From Hymenobacter oligotrophus (GTDB lineage Bacteria > Bacteroidota > Bacteroidia > Cytophagales > Hymenobacteraceae): a stretch of DNA of 64,000 bases. The number at the start of each line of letters is the position of its first letter. Within the stretch, counting starts at the first letter, position 1. A program made the translations under genes and the position numbers. Under the pieces are notes generated by a model, which was not told where the DNA came from, searched no databases, and worked only from the letters and a program-made list of their open reading frames with translations. Positions 17,074 to 25,080 of the stretch are shown piece by piece. Location of the stretch: NCBI RefSeq assembly GCF_003574965.1, contig NZ_CP032317.1, positions 3,596,001 to 3,660,000 of the forward strand, given 5' to 3'.

Positions 17074-17108
17074 AGTATTCTTGGCGAAGCCCCATACGTA
17101 AGAATACT
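17074..17108. repeat. 9-bp inverted repeat between two divergent-side promoters region
   Basis: AGTATTCTT (17074-17082) is perfectly inverted as AAGAATACT (17100-17108), and a shorter pair ATTCT/AGAAT lies at 17051-17063. The spacer 17007-17153 holds the upstream region of the hydrolase gene and the end of the GNAT gene. It could be an operator or a weak terminator. Confidence 0.35.
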
Positions 17109-17153
17109 GCCGAGGTTGGTTGAACTCAGAAGAAAATTCGGGGTGTGCCTTAA

Positions 17154-17633
17154 CTAGCTGCTACTGGCCGGCGCGGTTTTGCCTACGTAAGCGGCTCCCA
17201 GGCGCAGCCAGTCGGCGCGTTGCATCTCAAACTTTACCTCGCCTTTGCCGTGCTGGCCCACCGCTTGCCACCCGTTGCGGCGGTAAAAACGCTCGGCGCG
17301 CGTGTTGGGCTCTGTGCCCAGCCATACCCTAGGTTGGTTTTGCGCGAAGTACCAGGCCAGCATGCAATCGTGCAGCTGCTTCCCAATGCCGCGGCCCTCA
17401 AACTCCGGGTCCACAAACAAAGCCCAAATGTTTTGGTCTTGTAAGTCGGCAATGGCAAACCCCACAACGCGGTCATCAACTTCGCAAACCCACCCTTTGC
17501 CGCGGCGGCAGATGTACTCATCGCAGTCTTGGTCGGTAACAAGGCCGGGGTCCGACAGCACGTTTTCCTTTACCGCGTGCCGCACCACTTGCATTTGCTT
17601 GATGTCGTGCGGATGAGCTTCGCGGATAAGCAT
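17154..17633 (-). CDS. GNAT-family N-acetyltransferase
   Basis: The 159-residue protein has the GNAT fold: N-terminal IREAHPHDIKQMQVVRHAV, the central strand GFAIADLQDQNIWALFVDPEFEG, the acetyl-CoA pyrophosphate loop in motif A (R-G-I-G-K-Q-L, about residues 82-90, usual Q/R-X-X-G-X-G/A), and the C-terminal AERFYRRNGWQAVG of motif B. It transfers an acetyl group from acetyl-CoA to an unknown amine. No operon partner is evident. Confidence 0.88.
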   Translation of the reverse strand: MLIREAHPHDIKQMQVVRHAVKENVLSDPGLVTDQDCDEYICRRGKGWVCEVDDRVVGFAIADLQDQNIWALFVDPEFEGRGIGKQLHDCMLAWYFAQNQPRVWLGTEPNTRAERFYRRNGWQAVGQHGKGEVKFEMQRADWLRLGAAYVGKTAPASSS

Positions 17634-17765
17634 AACGGTGGGGCGGGTGTCGGGTGAGGGTATTCGTTAACGGCCAGCAGCAATAAATGCAAGGTTTGGC
17701 AGCAGGCGTGTTTGGCAGTCCGGAGCAATCTACCACGTTCGTACCAAACGCATTCGGCCCCGTTG

Positions 17766-17773
17766 TACCTTCG
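17766..17773 (+). promoter_or_regulatory. Probable uvrA promoter -7 element (TACCTTCG)
   Basis: TACCTTCG differs from TAnnTTTG at one position and lies 65 bp before the uvrA ATG. It is just ahead of the leader hairpins at 17778-17833. Confidence 0.45.
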
Positions 17774-17777
17774 CTGC

Positions 17778-17833
17778 CCCAATCCTCTAACCACGTTAGC
17801 CGAAACCTAAGAGGTAGGATTGGGTGTTAGAGG
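17778..17833 (+). promoter_or_regulatory. uvrA leader with two mutually exclusive stem options
   Basis: CCCAATCCT (17778-17786) pairs perfectly with AGGATTGGG (17816-17824). The overlapping CCTCTAAC (17784-17791) pairs perfectly with GTTAGAGG (17826-17833), which includes the purine-rich stretch just before the ATG at 17839. Only one of the two can form fully. Regulation by this structure is inference. Confidence 0.4.
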
Positions 17834-17838
17834 AATCT

Positions 17839-20748
17839 ATGGCCCAGGACAACCTGCAGGTAGCCGCTCCGGCTGCCGATCCGATCGATCAGCTCGATCC
17901 GCGCGAGTTCATCATTATCAAGAACGCGCGCGTTCATAATCTCAAAAACCTGAGCGTGGCTTTCCCGCGCAACAAGTTTATCGTTGTTACGGGCCTGTCG
18001 GGCTCGGGCAAGTCGTCGTTGGCGTTCGATACGCTCTACGCCGAGGGCCAACGCATGTACGTGGAAAGCCTGAGCTCCTACGCGCGCCAGTTCCTGGGGC
18101 GCATGGACAAGCCCGATGTCGACTACATCCGGGGTATTTCGCCGGCCATTGCCATCGAGCAGAAGGTAACGGTGCGCAACAACCGCTCGACGGTGGGCAC
18201 CAGCACCGAGATATACGACTACCTAAAGTTGTTTTTTGCCCGCGTGGGCCGCACGTACTCGCCCGTTTCGGGCCGTGAGGTACGCAAAGACCAGGTGTCC
18301 GACGTGGTCGATTACCTGTTCACCTTGCCCGAGGGCACGCGCGCCATGGTGCTGGCCCCGCTGATACCCTCGGAGGAAGGCCGGCCCTTGCGCAAAGAGC
18401 TCGACCTGCTGCTACAGAAAGGCTACGCCCGCGTGGTGATAAACGGCGAAATGGCTTTTATCGAAGACCTCCTAGCCGAAGGGCAGCCCGAGCCCGAAGG
18501 GGAGGTGCAGATCATGATCGATAGGGCCGTAATTCAGCCCGGCGACGAAGACCTGCAGTTCCGCCTCAGCGACTCGGTGCAAACCGCCTTCTTCGAAGGC
18601 CACGGTACTTGCGTCGTTAAGTTGTCAGTTGCCAGTTCTCAGTTGTCAGAAGGGGAAAACCAGAACAACGCTGGCAACTCACAACGGACAACTGACAACC
18701 AATCTGAAACCCGCACGTTTTCCGACCGTTTCGAGCTCGACGGCATCGTGTTCGAGGAGCCCAACGTCAACTTCTTCACCTTCAACAACCCGTACGGCGC
18801 CTGCCCGCGCTGCGAGGGGTTTGGCTCGGTGCTGGGTATCGACGAGGACCTTGTGATACCCGACAAAACCTTGACGGTGTACGAAGGCGCCATTGCCCCG
18901 TGGCGCACCGAAAAGCAGAGCGAGTGGCTGAAGCCGCTGCTGAAAAACGGAATCCGTTTCGATTTTCCCATTCATCGTCCCTACAACGAGCTGACCGAGG
19001 CCGAGCAGCGCCTGCTGTGGGAGGGCAACAAACACTTTCAGGGCCTGCACGACTACTTCGAGTGGGTTCAGACGCAGACGCACAAGATTCAGTACCGCGT
19101 GCTGCTGAGCCGCTACCGCGGCCGCACCGTGTGCCCCGATTGCCGCGGCACGCGCTTGCGCAAAGACGCGCAGTACGTGAAGGTGGCCGGCAAGAACATT
19201 GCCGACCTGGTGCTGCTGCCCATCCGCGACGCCCTAGGTTTCTTCGAGAACCTTTCGCTCACGGAGCACGAAAAGGCCGTGTCGGACCGCTTGGTAACGG
19301 AGGTGCACAACCGCCTGAGCTACCTGGTGCGCGTAGGCCTGGGCTACCTCACGCTCAACCGCTTGTCGAACACCTTGTCGGGCGGCGAGTCGCAGCGCAT
19401 TCAGCTGGCTACTTCGCTGGGCTCGGCGTTGGTCGGCTCGATGTACGTGCTCGATGAGCCCAGCATCGGCCTGCACCCCAAAGACGCCGAGCAGCTCATT
19501 GGCGTGCTGCGCTCGTTGCAGCAGCTCGGCAACACCGTGGTGGTGGTAGAGCACGAGGAGAAGATGATGGAAGTGGCCGACCAAATTATCGACATCGGGC
19601 CCGAGGCGGGCTCGGGCGGCGGCAATCTGGTGTTTCAGGGCACGTACCCCGAAATTCTGCAGGACGAAAACACCTACACCGGGCGCTACCTCAGCGGCAA
19701 GTTGGAGGTGGCCGTGCCCAAAGTGCGCCGGCCGTGGCGCAACGCGCTGGAGGTAATTGGTGCCCGCGAAAACAACCTTAAAAACCTCACGGTGAAGTTT
19801 CCGCTGGGCGTGATGACGGTGGTTACGGGCGTGTCGGGCTCGGGCAAGTCCACGCTCATCAAGCGCATTTTGTACCCGGCGCTGGCGCGGCACCTAGGCG
19901 GTACCTCGTCGGAGAGCATCGGCAAGTTCGATAAGCTCGGCGGCGACCTAGGCGCGGTATCGCACGTGGAGTTCGTCGACCAAAACCCCATTGGCAAAAG
20001 CAGCCGCTCGAACCCGGTAACCTACGTGAAGGCCTACGACGCCATCCGCACCTTGTTTGCCGATCAGCAGCTGGCCAAGGCCCGCGGCTTCAAACCTTCG
20101 CACTTTTCCTTCAACATCGAGGGCGGCCGCTGCGAGGTGTGCCAGGGCGAAGGCCAGGTGAAGATCGAGATGCAGTTTATGGCCGATATCTACCTGACTT
20201 GCGAGGCCTGCGGCGGGCGCAAGTTCAAGCAGGATATTCTGGAGGTGAAGTACAAGGATAAGAGCATCGACGAGGTGCTGGAGCTGACCGTGGAAGACTC
20301 GCTAGATTTCTTCGCCGATCAGCCCAAAGTAGCCGAACGCCTGCGGCCGTTGTTCGAGGTGGGCCTGGGCTACATCCGCCTAGGTCAATCGGCCAACACT
20401 TTGTCGGGGGGCGAGGCCCAGCGCGTTAAGCTGGCGTCGTTCCTGACCAAAGGCGCCACGTTGCAGTCCGATAAAATCCTGTTCGTGTTCGACGAGCCGA
20501 GTACCGGCCTGCACTTCCACGACATCAACAAACTGCTCACGGCCCTGAATGCGCTGGTGGAGCAAGGCAACTCGGTGCTTATCATTGAGCACAACATGGA
20601 CATCGTGAAGGCCGCCGACTGGGTTATCGACCTAGGGCCCGAAGGCGGCACCGGCGGCGGACACCTGCTGTTCGAGGGCACGCCCGAGGCATTTGCCAAG
20701 CTGAAGGACGAAAACCACACGGCGCGTTTCCTGGCCGAAAAGCTGTAA
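17839..20748 (+). CDS. uvrA: UvrABC system protein A (excinuclease ATPase subunit)
   Basis: The 969-residue protein recognises bulky DNA damage with UvrB. It shows two ABC ATPase halves with Walker A motifs GLSGSGKSSLAF (about residue 52) and GVSGSGKSTL (about 668), ABC signatures LSGGESQRIQLA and LSGGEAQRVKLA, Walker B VLDEPSIGLHP and VFDEPSTGLHF, and zinc-binding modules CPRCEGFG/CPDCRGTR and CEVCQGEGQ/CEACGGRK. The ATG at 17839, preceded by AGAGGA, is preferred over an in-frame GTG at 17824. Residues about 261-292 (SVASSQLSEGENQNNAGNSQ region) are an insertion encoded by a palindromic repeat, just after FEGHGTCVV and before FSDRFELDGI. The frame stays open, so the protein is probably functional. 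A terminator follows. Confidence 0.96.
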   Translation: MAQDNLQVAAPAADPIDQLDPREFIIIKNARVHNLKNLSVAFPRNKFIVVTGLSGSGKSSLAFDTLYAEGQRMYVESLSSYARQFLGRMDKPDVDYIRGISPAIAIEQKVTVRNNRSTVGTSTEIYDYLKLFFARVGRTYSPVSGREVRKDQVSDVVDYLFTLPEGTRAMVLAPLIPSEEGRPLRKELDLLLQKGYARVVINGEMAFIEDLLAEGQPEPEGEVQIMIDRAVIQPGDEDLQFRLSDSVQTAFFEGHGTCVVKLSVASSQLSEGENQNNAGNSQRTTDNQSETRTFSDRFELDGIVFEEPNVNFFTFNNPYGACPRCEGFGSVLGIDEDLVIPDKTLTVYEGAIAPWRTEKQSEWLKPLLKNGIRFDFPIHRPYNELTEAEQRLLWEGNKHFQGLHDYFEWVQTQTHKIQYRVLLSRYRGRTVCPDCRGTRLRKDAQYVKVAGKNIADLVLLPIRDALGFFENLSLTEHEKAVSDRLVTEVHNRLSYLVRVGLGYLTLNRLSNTLSGGESQRIQLATSLGSALVGSMYVLDEPSIGLHPKDAEQLIGVLRSLQQLGNTVVVVEHEEKMMEVADQIIDIGPEAGSGGGNLVFQGTYPEILQDENTYTGRYLSGKLEVAVPKVRRPWRNALEVIGARENNLKNLTVKFPLGVMTVVTGVSGSGKSTLIKRILYPALARHLGGTSSESIGKFDKLGGDLGAVSHVEFVDQNPIGKSSRSNPVTYVKAYDAIRTLFADQQLAKARGFKPSHFSFNIEGGRCEVCQGEGQVKIEMQFMADIYLTCEACGGRKFKQDILEVKYKDKSIDEVLELTVEDSLDFFADQPKVAERLRPLFEVGLGYIRLGQSANTLSGGEAQRVKLASFLTKGATLQSDKILFVFDEPSTGLHFHDINKLLTALNALVEQGNSVLIIEHNMDIVKAADWVIDLGPEGGTGGGHLLFEGTPEAFAKLKDENHTARFLAEKL
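18621..18699. repeat. Palindromic repeat inserted in frame within uvrA
   Basis: GTTGTCAGTTG (18621-18631) is perfectly inverted at 18689-18699, and the arms extend to about 29 bp with mismatches around a central loop. The words GTTGTCAGTTG and GCCAGTT recur inside. A related 30-bp stretch lies between pyrD and yifB (53304-53333). The element reads through without a stop in the uvrA frame. Confidence 0.7.
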
Positions 20749-20779
20749 GCCAAGCCGCCGAGCTAGGCACTAGCTCAAG

Positions 20780-20824
20780 CGCCGCCCACATCATCATGCT
20801 ATTGATGAGCTGGGCGGCGTTTTT
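20780..20824 (+). terminator. Terminator of uvrA
   Basis: Stem CGCCGCCCA (20780-20788) / TGGGCGGCG (20811-20819), with additional CATCAT/ATGATG-like pairing inside, followed by five T residues. Confidence 0.8.
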
Positions 20825-20902
20825 GTGCTTTGTGGCCACGGCTGCCTGCGGTTCCGGCCAACGCCGGACCTAGGCGGGCGCTCCACTTAAGCATGTTGGG
20901 TT

Positions 20903-21400
20903 ATGCATCACGTTAGGTTGTTGGGTGGGCTGCTGTTGGCCACCGCACCGGTATTGGCGCAGGCACCCGATAGTGCCCGTCAGGCCTCGGTCCATCCGCA
21001 GCCCGAGGTACTGTTGGTGCCCCGAATCAGCGTTGCCGGGCAGCCCAAGGCGTTTGTGGGCGCTGGCGTGAGCCGGCTGAACATGCGTATGATGCCGGGC
21101 AACAAGCTGCGCGCAACGGGCCAGTACCTCGCAGCCGATGTGCGGGTGGCAGGGCGTGGCTCTTGGTACGGGGTGCGCCTAGGTGCCTTTGCTACCTGGC
21201 GCCTGCTGTGCGCCGAGGCATCGGCTGGGTACTACACCAACGGGCGCGGCGGGCAGCTAATACTTACGCCAGCCCTAGGCCTAAGCGGCGGCGGCATGCT
21301 AAATTTACTGTACGGCTACAACGCCAGCCTAGGTGGTGCGCAGCTGGCCCAGGCCAGCAGGCATCGGGTAAGCCTTGCCTGGCATTTGCTGCCCATGTAA
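20903..21400 (+). CDS. Hypothetical exported protein, possibly a small outer membrane protein
   Basis: The 165-residue protein has a signal peptide (LLGGLLLATAPVLAQ) and then alternating strand-like segments rich in Gly and aromatic residues (WYGVRLGAFATWRLLCAEASAGYYTNGRGG, LILTPALGLSGGG, LLYGYNASLGGA). It may be a small beta-barrel. I do not recognise the family. The N-terminal part (VLLVPRISVAGQPKAFVGAGVSR) resembles strands too. The next gene begins 44 bp downstream in the same direction. Confidence 0.6.
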   Translation: MHHVRLLGGLLLATAPVLAQAPDSARQASVHPQPEVLLVPRISVAGQPKAFVGAGVSRLNMRMMPGNKLRATGQYLAADVRVAGRGSWYGVRLGAFATWRLLCAEASAGYYTNGRGGQLILTPALGLSGGGMLNLLYGYNASLGGAQLAQASRHRVSLAWHLLPM

Positions 21401-21443
21401 CCTTAGCGCTAAAACATTGCGGCTGTTGCTTGTTGCAATAGGT

Positions 21444-22262
21444 ATGGCAAATGCACTTCACTCCCCCGCATCTGCTGGCGTCCGGGCCGAAGCACCCGCT
21501 GCCAGCCACCTTTGGCGCTGGCTAACTGCCGCTGCCATCTTCGGCTGCATCGGGCTGAACTACTGGTGGAACGCTAGCCCACCCAATGGCCAAAACATGG
21601 GTGCGGTGTCGGCGCAGTACCCCACGCCGCTCACGCCGGCCGGTTGGGCCTTTAGCATTTGGGGCCTGATTTTTCTTTCCGAAGCTATTTACGCCGTGTG
21701 GCAGCTGTTGCCCGCCCAGCGCAACAACCCGTTGCCCGATGCCGTGGCCCGTCCGCTTGCGGTAGCCAACCTTGCCGCTGCAGCGTGGGTGGTCTGCTTC
21801 GGCTACGAGCTAATTGCCTTGTGCACTGCCCTCATGCTGCTAACCCTAGGTGCCTTGGTGCTGGCCTACGGCCGGGCCCGGCGCCTGGTGCTGGCCGGCC
21901 AATCGGCAAAGCTCTCGAGTTGGCCGGTGTCGTTGTTTATGGGCTGGATATCGGTAGCCACGGTGATAAACTTAACGCTGGCGCTCCGCGACTTTGGTTG
22001 GGAAACTCCCATGAATGCAACCGTGGTGCTGTGCGTGGCATTGCTGGCCGTGGTGGTAGCATTGGGCTTAATAATGAGCAACGCGTTCCGCGATGCAGTG
22101 TACCCGTTGGTGCTGGCTTGGGGCTTGGTAGGGGTGTGGGCCGCTCGCCGCGCCGAAATACCCGAGCTGGCTTGGGTAGCTTTGGCTGCGGCCGTGGTGG
22201 TAGGCGCCGTGGGCGTGCTGCTGGCAAACCGCCGACGAGCCCCTAACCGCGCCGGGGAGTAG
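21444..22262 (+). CDS. TspO/tryptophan-rich sensory-like membrane protein
   Basis: The 272-residue membrane protein has about eight predicted helices. The segment NYWWNASPPNGQNMGAVSAQYPTPLTPAGWAFSIWGLIFLSEAIYAVWQ matches the N-terminal signature (N-X-Y-X-L-TPAGYAFSIWGLI) of the longer Bacteroidetes proteins annotated as tryptophan-rich sensory/TspO-like. TspO proteins bind tetrapyrroles; function in this long subgroup is unproven. The ATG at 21444 is used because the upstream frame overlaps the preceding gene. Confidence 0.65.
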   Translation: MANALHSPASAGVRAEAPAASHLWRWLTAAAIFGCIGLNYWWNASPPNGQNMGAVSAQYPTPLTPAGWAFSIWGLIFLSEAIYAVWQLLPAQRNNPLPDAVARPLAVANLAAAAWVVCFGYELIALCTALMLLTLGALVLAYGRARRLVLAGQSAKLSSWPVSLFMGWISVATVINLTLALRDFGWETPMNATVVLCVALLAVVVALGLIMSNAFRDAVYPLVLAWGLVGVWAARRAEIPELAWVALAAAVVVGAVGVLLANRRRAPNRAGE

Positions 22263-22347
22263 GAGAGGGCCGTGGTACTGGGCAATGGGCAGTTAAGCTG
22301 ATGCGCCTAGTTGCTGCTACCTGGCCGTTCTTGTGATTTTCTGTGTC

Positions 22348-22380
22348 GCAACCCCGCCCGCCGGCGGGGTTGCTCTTTTT
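22348..22380 (+). terminator. Terminator downstream of the TspO-like gene
   Basis: An 11-bp perfect stem GCAACCCCGCC (22348-22358) / GGCGGGGTTGC (22363-22373), followed by TCTTTTT. Confidence 0.85.
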
Positions 22381-22461
22381 GGGGCACCTAGGGCAACCGC
22401 GCCGGTGGGTGCAGCTCAAATGCTTTTCTTTGTACCTCGTCAGATATTTCCCTCCCACTCT

Positions 22462-23226
22462 ATGCGTAAGAACATCGTTGCCGGCAACTGGAAGATGAAC
22501 ATGACTCTTCAGGACGGCCAGGCCCTCGTTTCGGAAATCGTGAACATGGTGCAGGACGAAGCAACCGGCTCCGACGTGGAGGTGGTAATTGCGCCGCCCT
22601 TCCCGCTGCTGCCCATCGTAGGCCGCCTGCTGCCCGAGGGTGGCCGCATTCACCTAGGTGCCCAAAACTGCCATCAAAAAGAGAGCGGTGCATTCACCGG
22701 CGAGGTTTCGGCCAAGTTGCTGGCTTCGGTAGGTGCGGAGTACGTTATCCTGGGCCACTCGGAGCGCCGCCAGTATTTCGGCGAAGACGACGAGCTGCTG
22801 AGCCAGAAACTGAAGGCTGCCCTGGCGGCCGGCCTGCGCCCCATCTTCTGCGTGGGCGAGTCGCTCGAAACCCGCGAGCGGGAAGAAACCTTCAACTTCA
22901 TTGCCAGCCAGCTGAAAAACGGCTTGTTTCACCTCTCAAACGAAGAGTTTGAGCGCGTGGTAATTGCCTACGAGCCTATTTGGGCCATTGGCACCGGCAA
23001 AACCGCTACCAGCCAGCAAGCGCAGGAGGTGCACGCCTTTATCCGCGAGCAAATTGCCCGCGCCTACGACGCCGAAGCGGCCCTGAATACCACCATCTTA
23101 TACGGCGGCTCGGCCAACGCCCAAAATGCCCGCGAGCTGTTCTCGCAGCCCGACGTAGACGGCGGCCTGATTGGCGGTGCTTCGCTGAAATCGCGCGACT
23201 TTACCGACATCATCAAGTCGTTCTAA
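22462..23226 (+). CDS. tpiA: Triose-phosphate isomerase
   Basis: The 254-residue glycolytic enzyme interconverts dihydroxyacetone phosphate and glyceraldehyde 3-phosphate. It shows all active-site motifs: N9 and K11 in AGNWKMN, the electrophilic histidine in ILGHSERRQYFGE, the catalytic glutamate in AYEPIWAIGTGKTA, and the phosphate-binding ILYGGSANAQNA and GGLIGGASL. The start is the ATG at 22462; the open frame upstream overlaps the terminator. It is monocistronic by its surroundings. Confidence 0.97.
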   Translation: MRKNIVAGNWKMNMTLQDGQALVSEIVNMVQDEATGSDVEVVIAPPFPLLPIVGRLLPEGGRIHLGAQNCHQKESGAFTGEVSAKLLASVGAEYVILGHSERRQYFGEDDELLSQKLKAALAAGLRPIFCVGESLETREREETFNFIASQLKNGLFHLSNEEFERVVIAYEPIWAIGTGKTATSQQAQEVHAFIREQIARAYDAEAALNTTILYGGSANAQNARELFSQPDVDGGLIGGASLKSRDFTDIIKSF

Positions 23227-23264
23227 ACGCCGAAAACAGCCTACGTTAGCTGTTTTTGCGAGTG

Positions 23265-23312
23265 GTAAGTGAGTTTACCGACTAAAAATATTGGTCTGGT
23301 AAACTCACTTAC
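23265..23312. promoter_or_regulatory. 15-bp perfect inverted repeat abutting a promoter (candidate operator)
   Basis: GTAAGTGAGTTTACC (23265-23279) is perfectly inverted at 23298-23312 around an 18-nt AT-rich centre. The right arm overlaps the first bases of a -7 element TACATTTG (23310-23317), and a TTGG lies at 23291 in -33 position. No T-run follows, so an operator fits better than a terminator. Confidence 0.55.
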
Positions 23313-23317
23313 ATTTG
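23310..23317 (+). promoter_or_regulatory. Promoter -7 element of the DUF6150 gene (TACATTTG)
   Basis: A perfect TAnnTTTG match about 98 bp upstream of the ATG at 23415, embedded in the inverted repeat. Confidence 0.55.
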
Positions 23318-23414
23318 TATAAGGGGTCATTTAGCAAGCGTTGCATTAAGCACCTAGGCCCGAACCAAACTGGCGTGGTACTTGTCGGTACCGGCAGCAA
23401 CTCCATCCAATTAT

Positions 23415-23795
23415 ATGCTCCTGGCTACTCTCGTATCGGCTTTGCTCTGGCTGCCGCCCGCCAGCACACCTAGGGTGCCTTTTGCGGCGGCGCAGCAGCG
23501 CGGCGGCTACGTCGATCCGTGCAAAATTTACGGCAGCATTTACCTCGAGCGCGACCCACGCCGCCGGGCGTATTGCTCGGCCACGGTGTTTGTGGAGCAG
23601 CACGATGCCTACGCCAGCCTTGTGGTATACCAGGAGGCCAACAAGCTCTTCGCCGACAAGCCCGGCACGTGGTACCTCACCGATGCCCGCGACTTTGCCG
23701 ATTACACCGTGCTCGTAACCGATAATCGCGCCTTTGCCGATTTCGGCATTTTCTACACCAAAGTGCGCTCGTTTGCGGGTTGCCGCCAAAACTAA
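23415..23795 (+). CDS. DUF6150-like small exported protein
   Basis: The 126-residue protein has a hydrophobic N-terminus (MLLATLVSALLWLPPAS) and then repeated short strand units with the pattern hydrophobic-Y/F...A-X-(L/D): SIYLERDPRRRAYCSATVFVEQHDAYASLVVYQEANKLFADKPGTWYLTDARDFADYTVLVTDNRAFADFGIFYTK. This repetition is the hallmark of DUF6150. Two cysteines (CKIYG start and AGC end) may pair. Function unknown. Its promoter carries a large palindrome, so expression is probably controlled. Confidence 0.65.
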   Translation: MLLATLVSALLWLPPASTPRVPFAAAQQRGGYVDPCKIYGSIYLERDPRRRAYCSATVFVEQHDAYASLVVYQEANKLFADKPGTWYLTDARDFADYTVLVTDNRAFADFGIFYTKVRSFAGCRQN

Positions 23796-23829
23796 GGTTA
23801 ACATTTGGCGGGCCCTAGGTCCTGCATTC

Positions 23830-23863
23830 AGCCGCTCCGGTTTAAAGCCGGGGCGGCTTTTTT
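23830..23863 (+). terminator. Terminator of the DUF6150 gene
   Basis: Stem AGCCGCTCCGG (23830-23840) / CCGGGGCGGCT (23848-23858), one wobble pair, followed by a run of T. Confidence 0.85.
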
Positions 23864-23886
23864 TACGAACCCCGCAAAACCTGCCG

Positions 23887-23894
23887 CATCTTTG
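23887..23894 (+). promoter_or_regulatory. Possible prmA -7 element (CATCTTTG)
   Basis: One mismatch to TAnnTTTG, 62 bp before the prmA ATG, directly after the preceding terminator. Confidence 0.4.
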
Positions 23895-23955
23895 CACCCG
23901 AAACGGGGCGGGGCCCGGTTTTGCTTGTAGCTGAATTCAGAATCTCATCCGCATC

Positions 23956-24798
23956 ATGGATTTTATAGAACTGCGCGTAACGGCCCCGGCCGACCTTACC
24001 GATATACTCGTTGCCGAGCTGGGCGAAGTCGGCTTCGACACCTTCGAAGACAACGACGAAGGTTTTTGCGCCTACACCACCGAAGACGCCTTTAACCAGG
24101 AAGCCGTGTCGGAGGTGCTGGCCAAGTACGCCACCTGGCCCAGCGGCCACCCCACCGCCGATAGCCGCGTGATTACGCGCCAGAACTGGAATACCGAGTG
24201 GGAAAAAAACTTCGAGCCCTTGGTAATCAGCGAGCAGGTATCGGTCCGCGCGCCCTTCCACCCGGAGCGGCCCGATTTGCCCTACGACATCGTGATTATG
24301 CCGCGCATGTCGTTTGGTACCGGCCACCACAACACCACGGCCCTGATGATTGAGAACCAGCTGACCGTAGACCACCAGGGCAAGCGCGTGCTCGATATGG
24401 GCTGCGGCACGGGCATCCTGGCCATTATGGCGGTGCACCTGGGCGCCAACTACGTGCTGGCCGTGGATGTGGAGCCCTGGACGGCCGAAAACGCCGCCGA
24501 CAACGCCCAGGAAAACAACGTGCAGGACAAAGTAGAAGCGCGCCTAGGTGACATTTCGGCCCTCGACGGCGAAGAGCCCTTCGATATCATCCTGGCCAAC
24601 ATCAACCGCAACGTATTGCTCGAAGATATGGGCGCCTACTACCGCTACCTGCGGCCCGGCGGCCCTATTTTGTTCTCGGGCTTCTACGAAGAGGATATGC
24701 ACCTCATCCGCGCGGCGGCCGAAAAGGAAGGCTTCCGCTACCAGTCGATGCGCACCCGCAACGATTGGGTGTCGGCCATTTTCACGAAGCCCGAGTAA
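23956..24798 (+). CDS. prmA: Ribosomal protein L11 methyltransferase
   Basis: The 280-residue SAM-dependent enzyme methylates ribosomal protein L11. It has the N-terminal L11-recognition domain (1-75: MDFIELRVTAPADLTDILVAELGEVGFDTF), a linker with NWNTEWEKNFEP and FGTGHHNTT, the SAM-binding motif LDMGCGTGILAIMA (about 147-160), the acidic VDVEPW and the catalytic-core motif FDIILANINRNVLL. The length is typical. It is followed by a strong hairpin terminator. Confidence 0.95.
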   Translation: MDFIELRVTAPADLTDILVAELGEVGFDTFEDNDEGFCAYTTEDAFNQEAVSEVLAKYATWPSGHPTADSRVITRQNWNTEWEKNFEPLVISEQVSVRAPFHPERPDLPYDIVIMPRMSFGTGHHNTTALMIENQLTVDHQGKRVLDMGCGTGILAIMAVHLGANYVLAVDVEPWTAENAADNAQENNVQDKVEARLGDISALDGEEPFDIILANINRNVLLEDMGAYYRYLRPGGPILFSGFYEEDMHLIRAAAEKEGFRYQSMRTRNDWVSAIFTKPE

Positions 24799-24820
24799 GC
24801 CCGGTCAGCCATTGTTTGCC

Positions 24821-24858
24821 AGCGCCCGCAGCCGTACAACGGCTGCGGGCGCTTGATT
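24821..24858 (+). terminator. Terminator of prmA
   Basis: A 14-bp perfect stem AGCGCCCGCAGCCG (24821-24834) / CGGCTGCGGGCGCT (24840-24853) with a 5-nt loop and a downstream GATTTTT. Confidence 0.85.
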
Positions 24859-25080
24859 TTTGTACCATTAAGGGCAAAGCACAAGCGCGACCATTGCGAA
24901 TGGTTGAGCTGTATATATTATATTTAATATTTGTTAAAGTATATTTTTTGTTCGTCTTTCGTGCCGCTAGCTAGTGAATTATTCGGGGCAAAGTCGATCC
25001 GCGCGGCGGGCTTTGCGCGGCACCCAGCCGGGGTGCTTCGTGGCTGACGATGGTTTCGTTTTATCTACATCGAGTATGCA
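24859..25080. other. AT-rich spacer upstream of the beta-propeller gene
   Basis: The stretch 24905-24955 is strikingly A+T rich for this genome and contains several near matches to the -7 element (for example AATATTTG). It probably holds the promoter of the T9SS protein gene. A GCACCC/GGGTGC pair lies near 25020. No gene is seen. Confidence 0.45.

Noticed and set aside
23265-23312. Palindrome after tpiA considered as its intrinsic terminator
   Set aside because: No T-run follows on the plus strand and the right arm overlaps a consensus -7 element, so an operator is more likely; a dual role remains possible.
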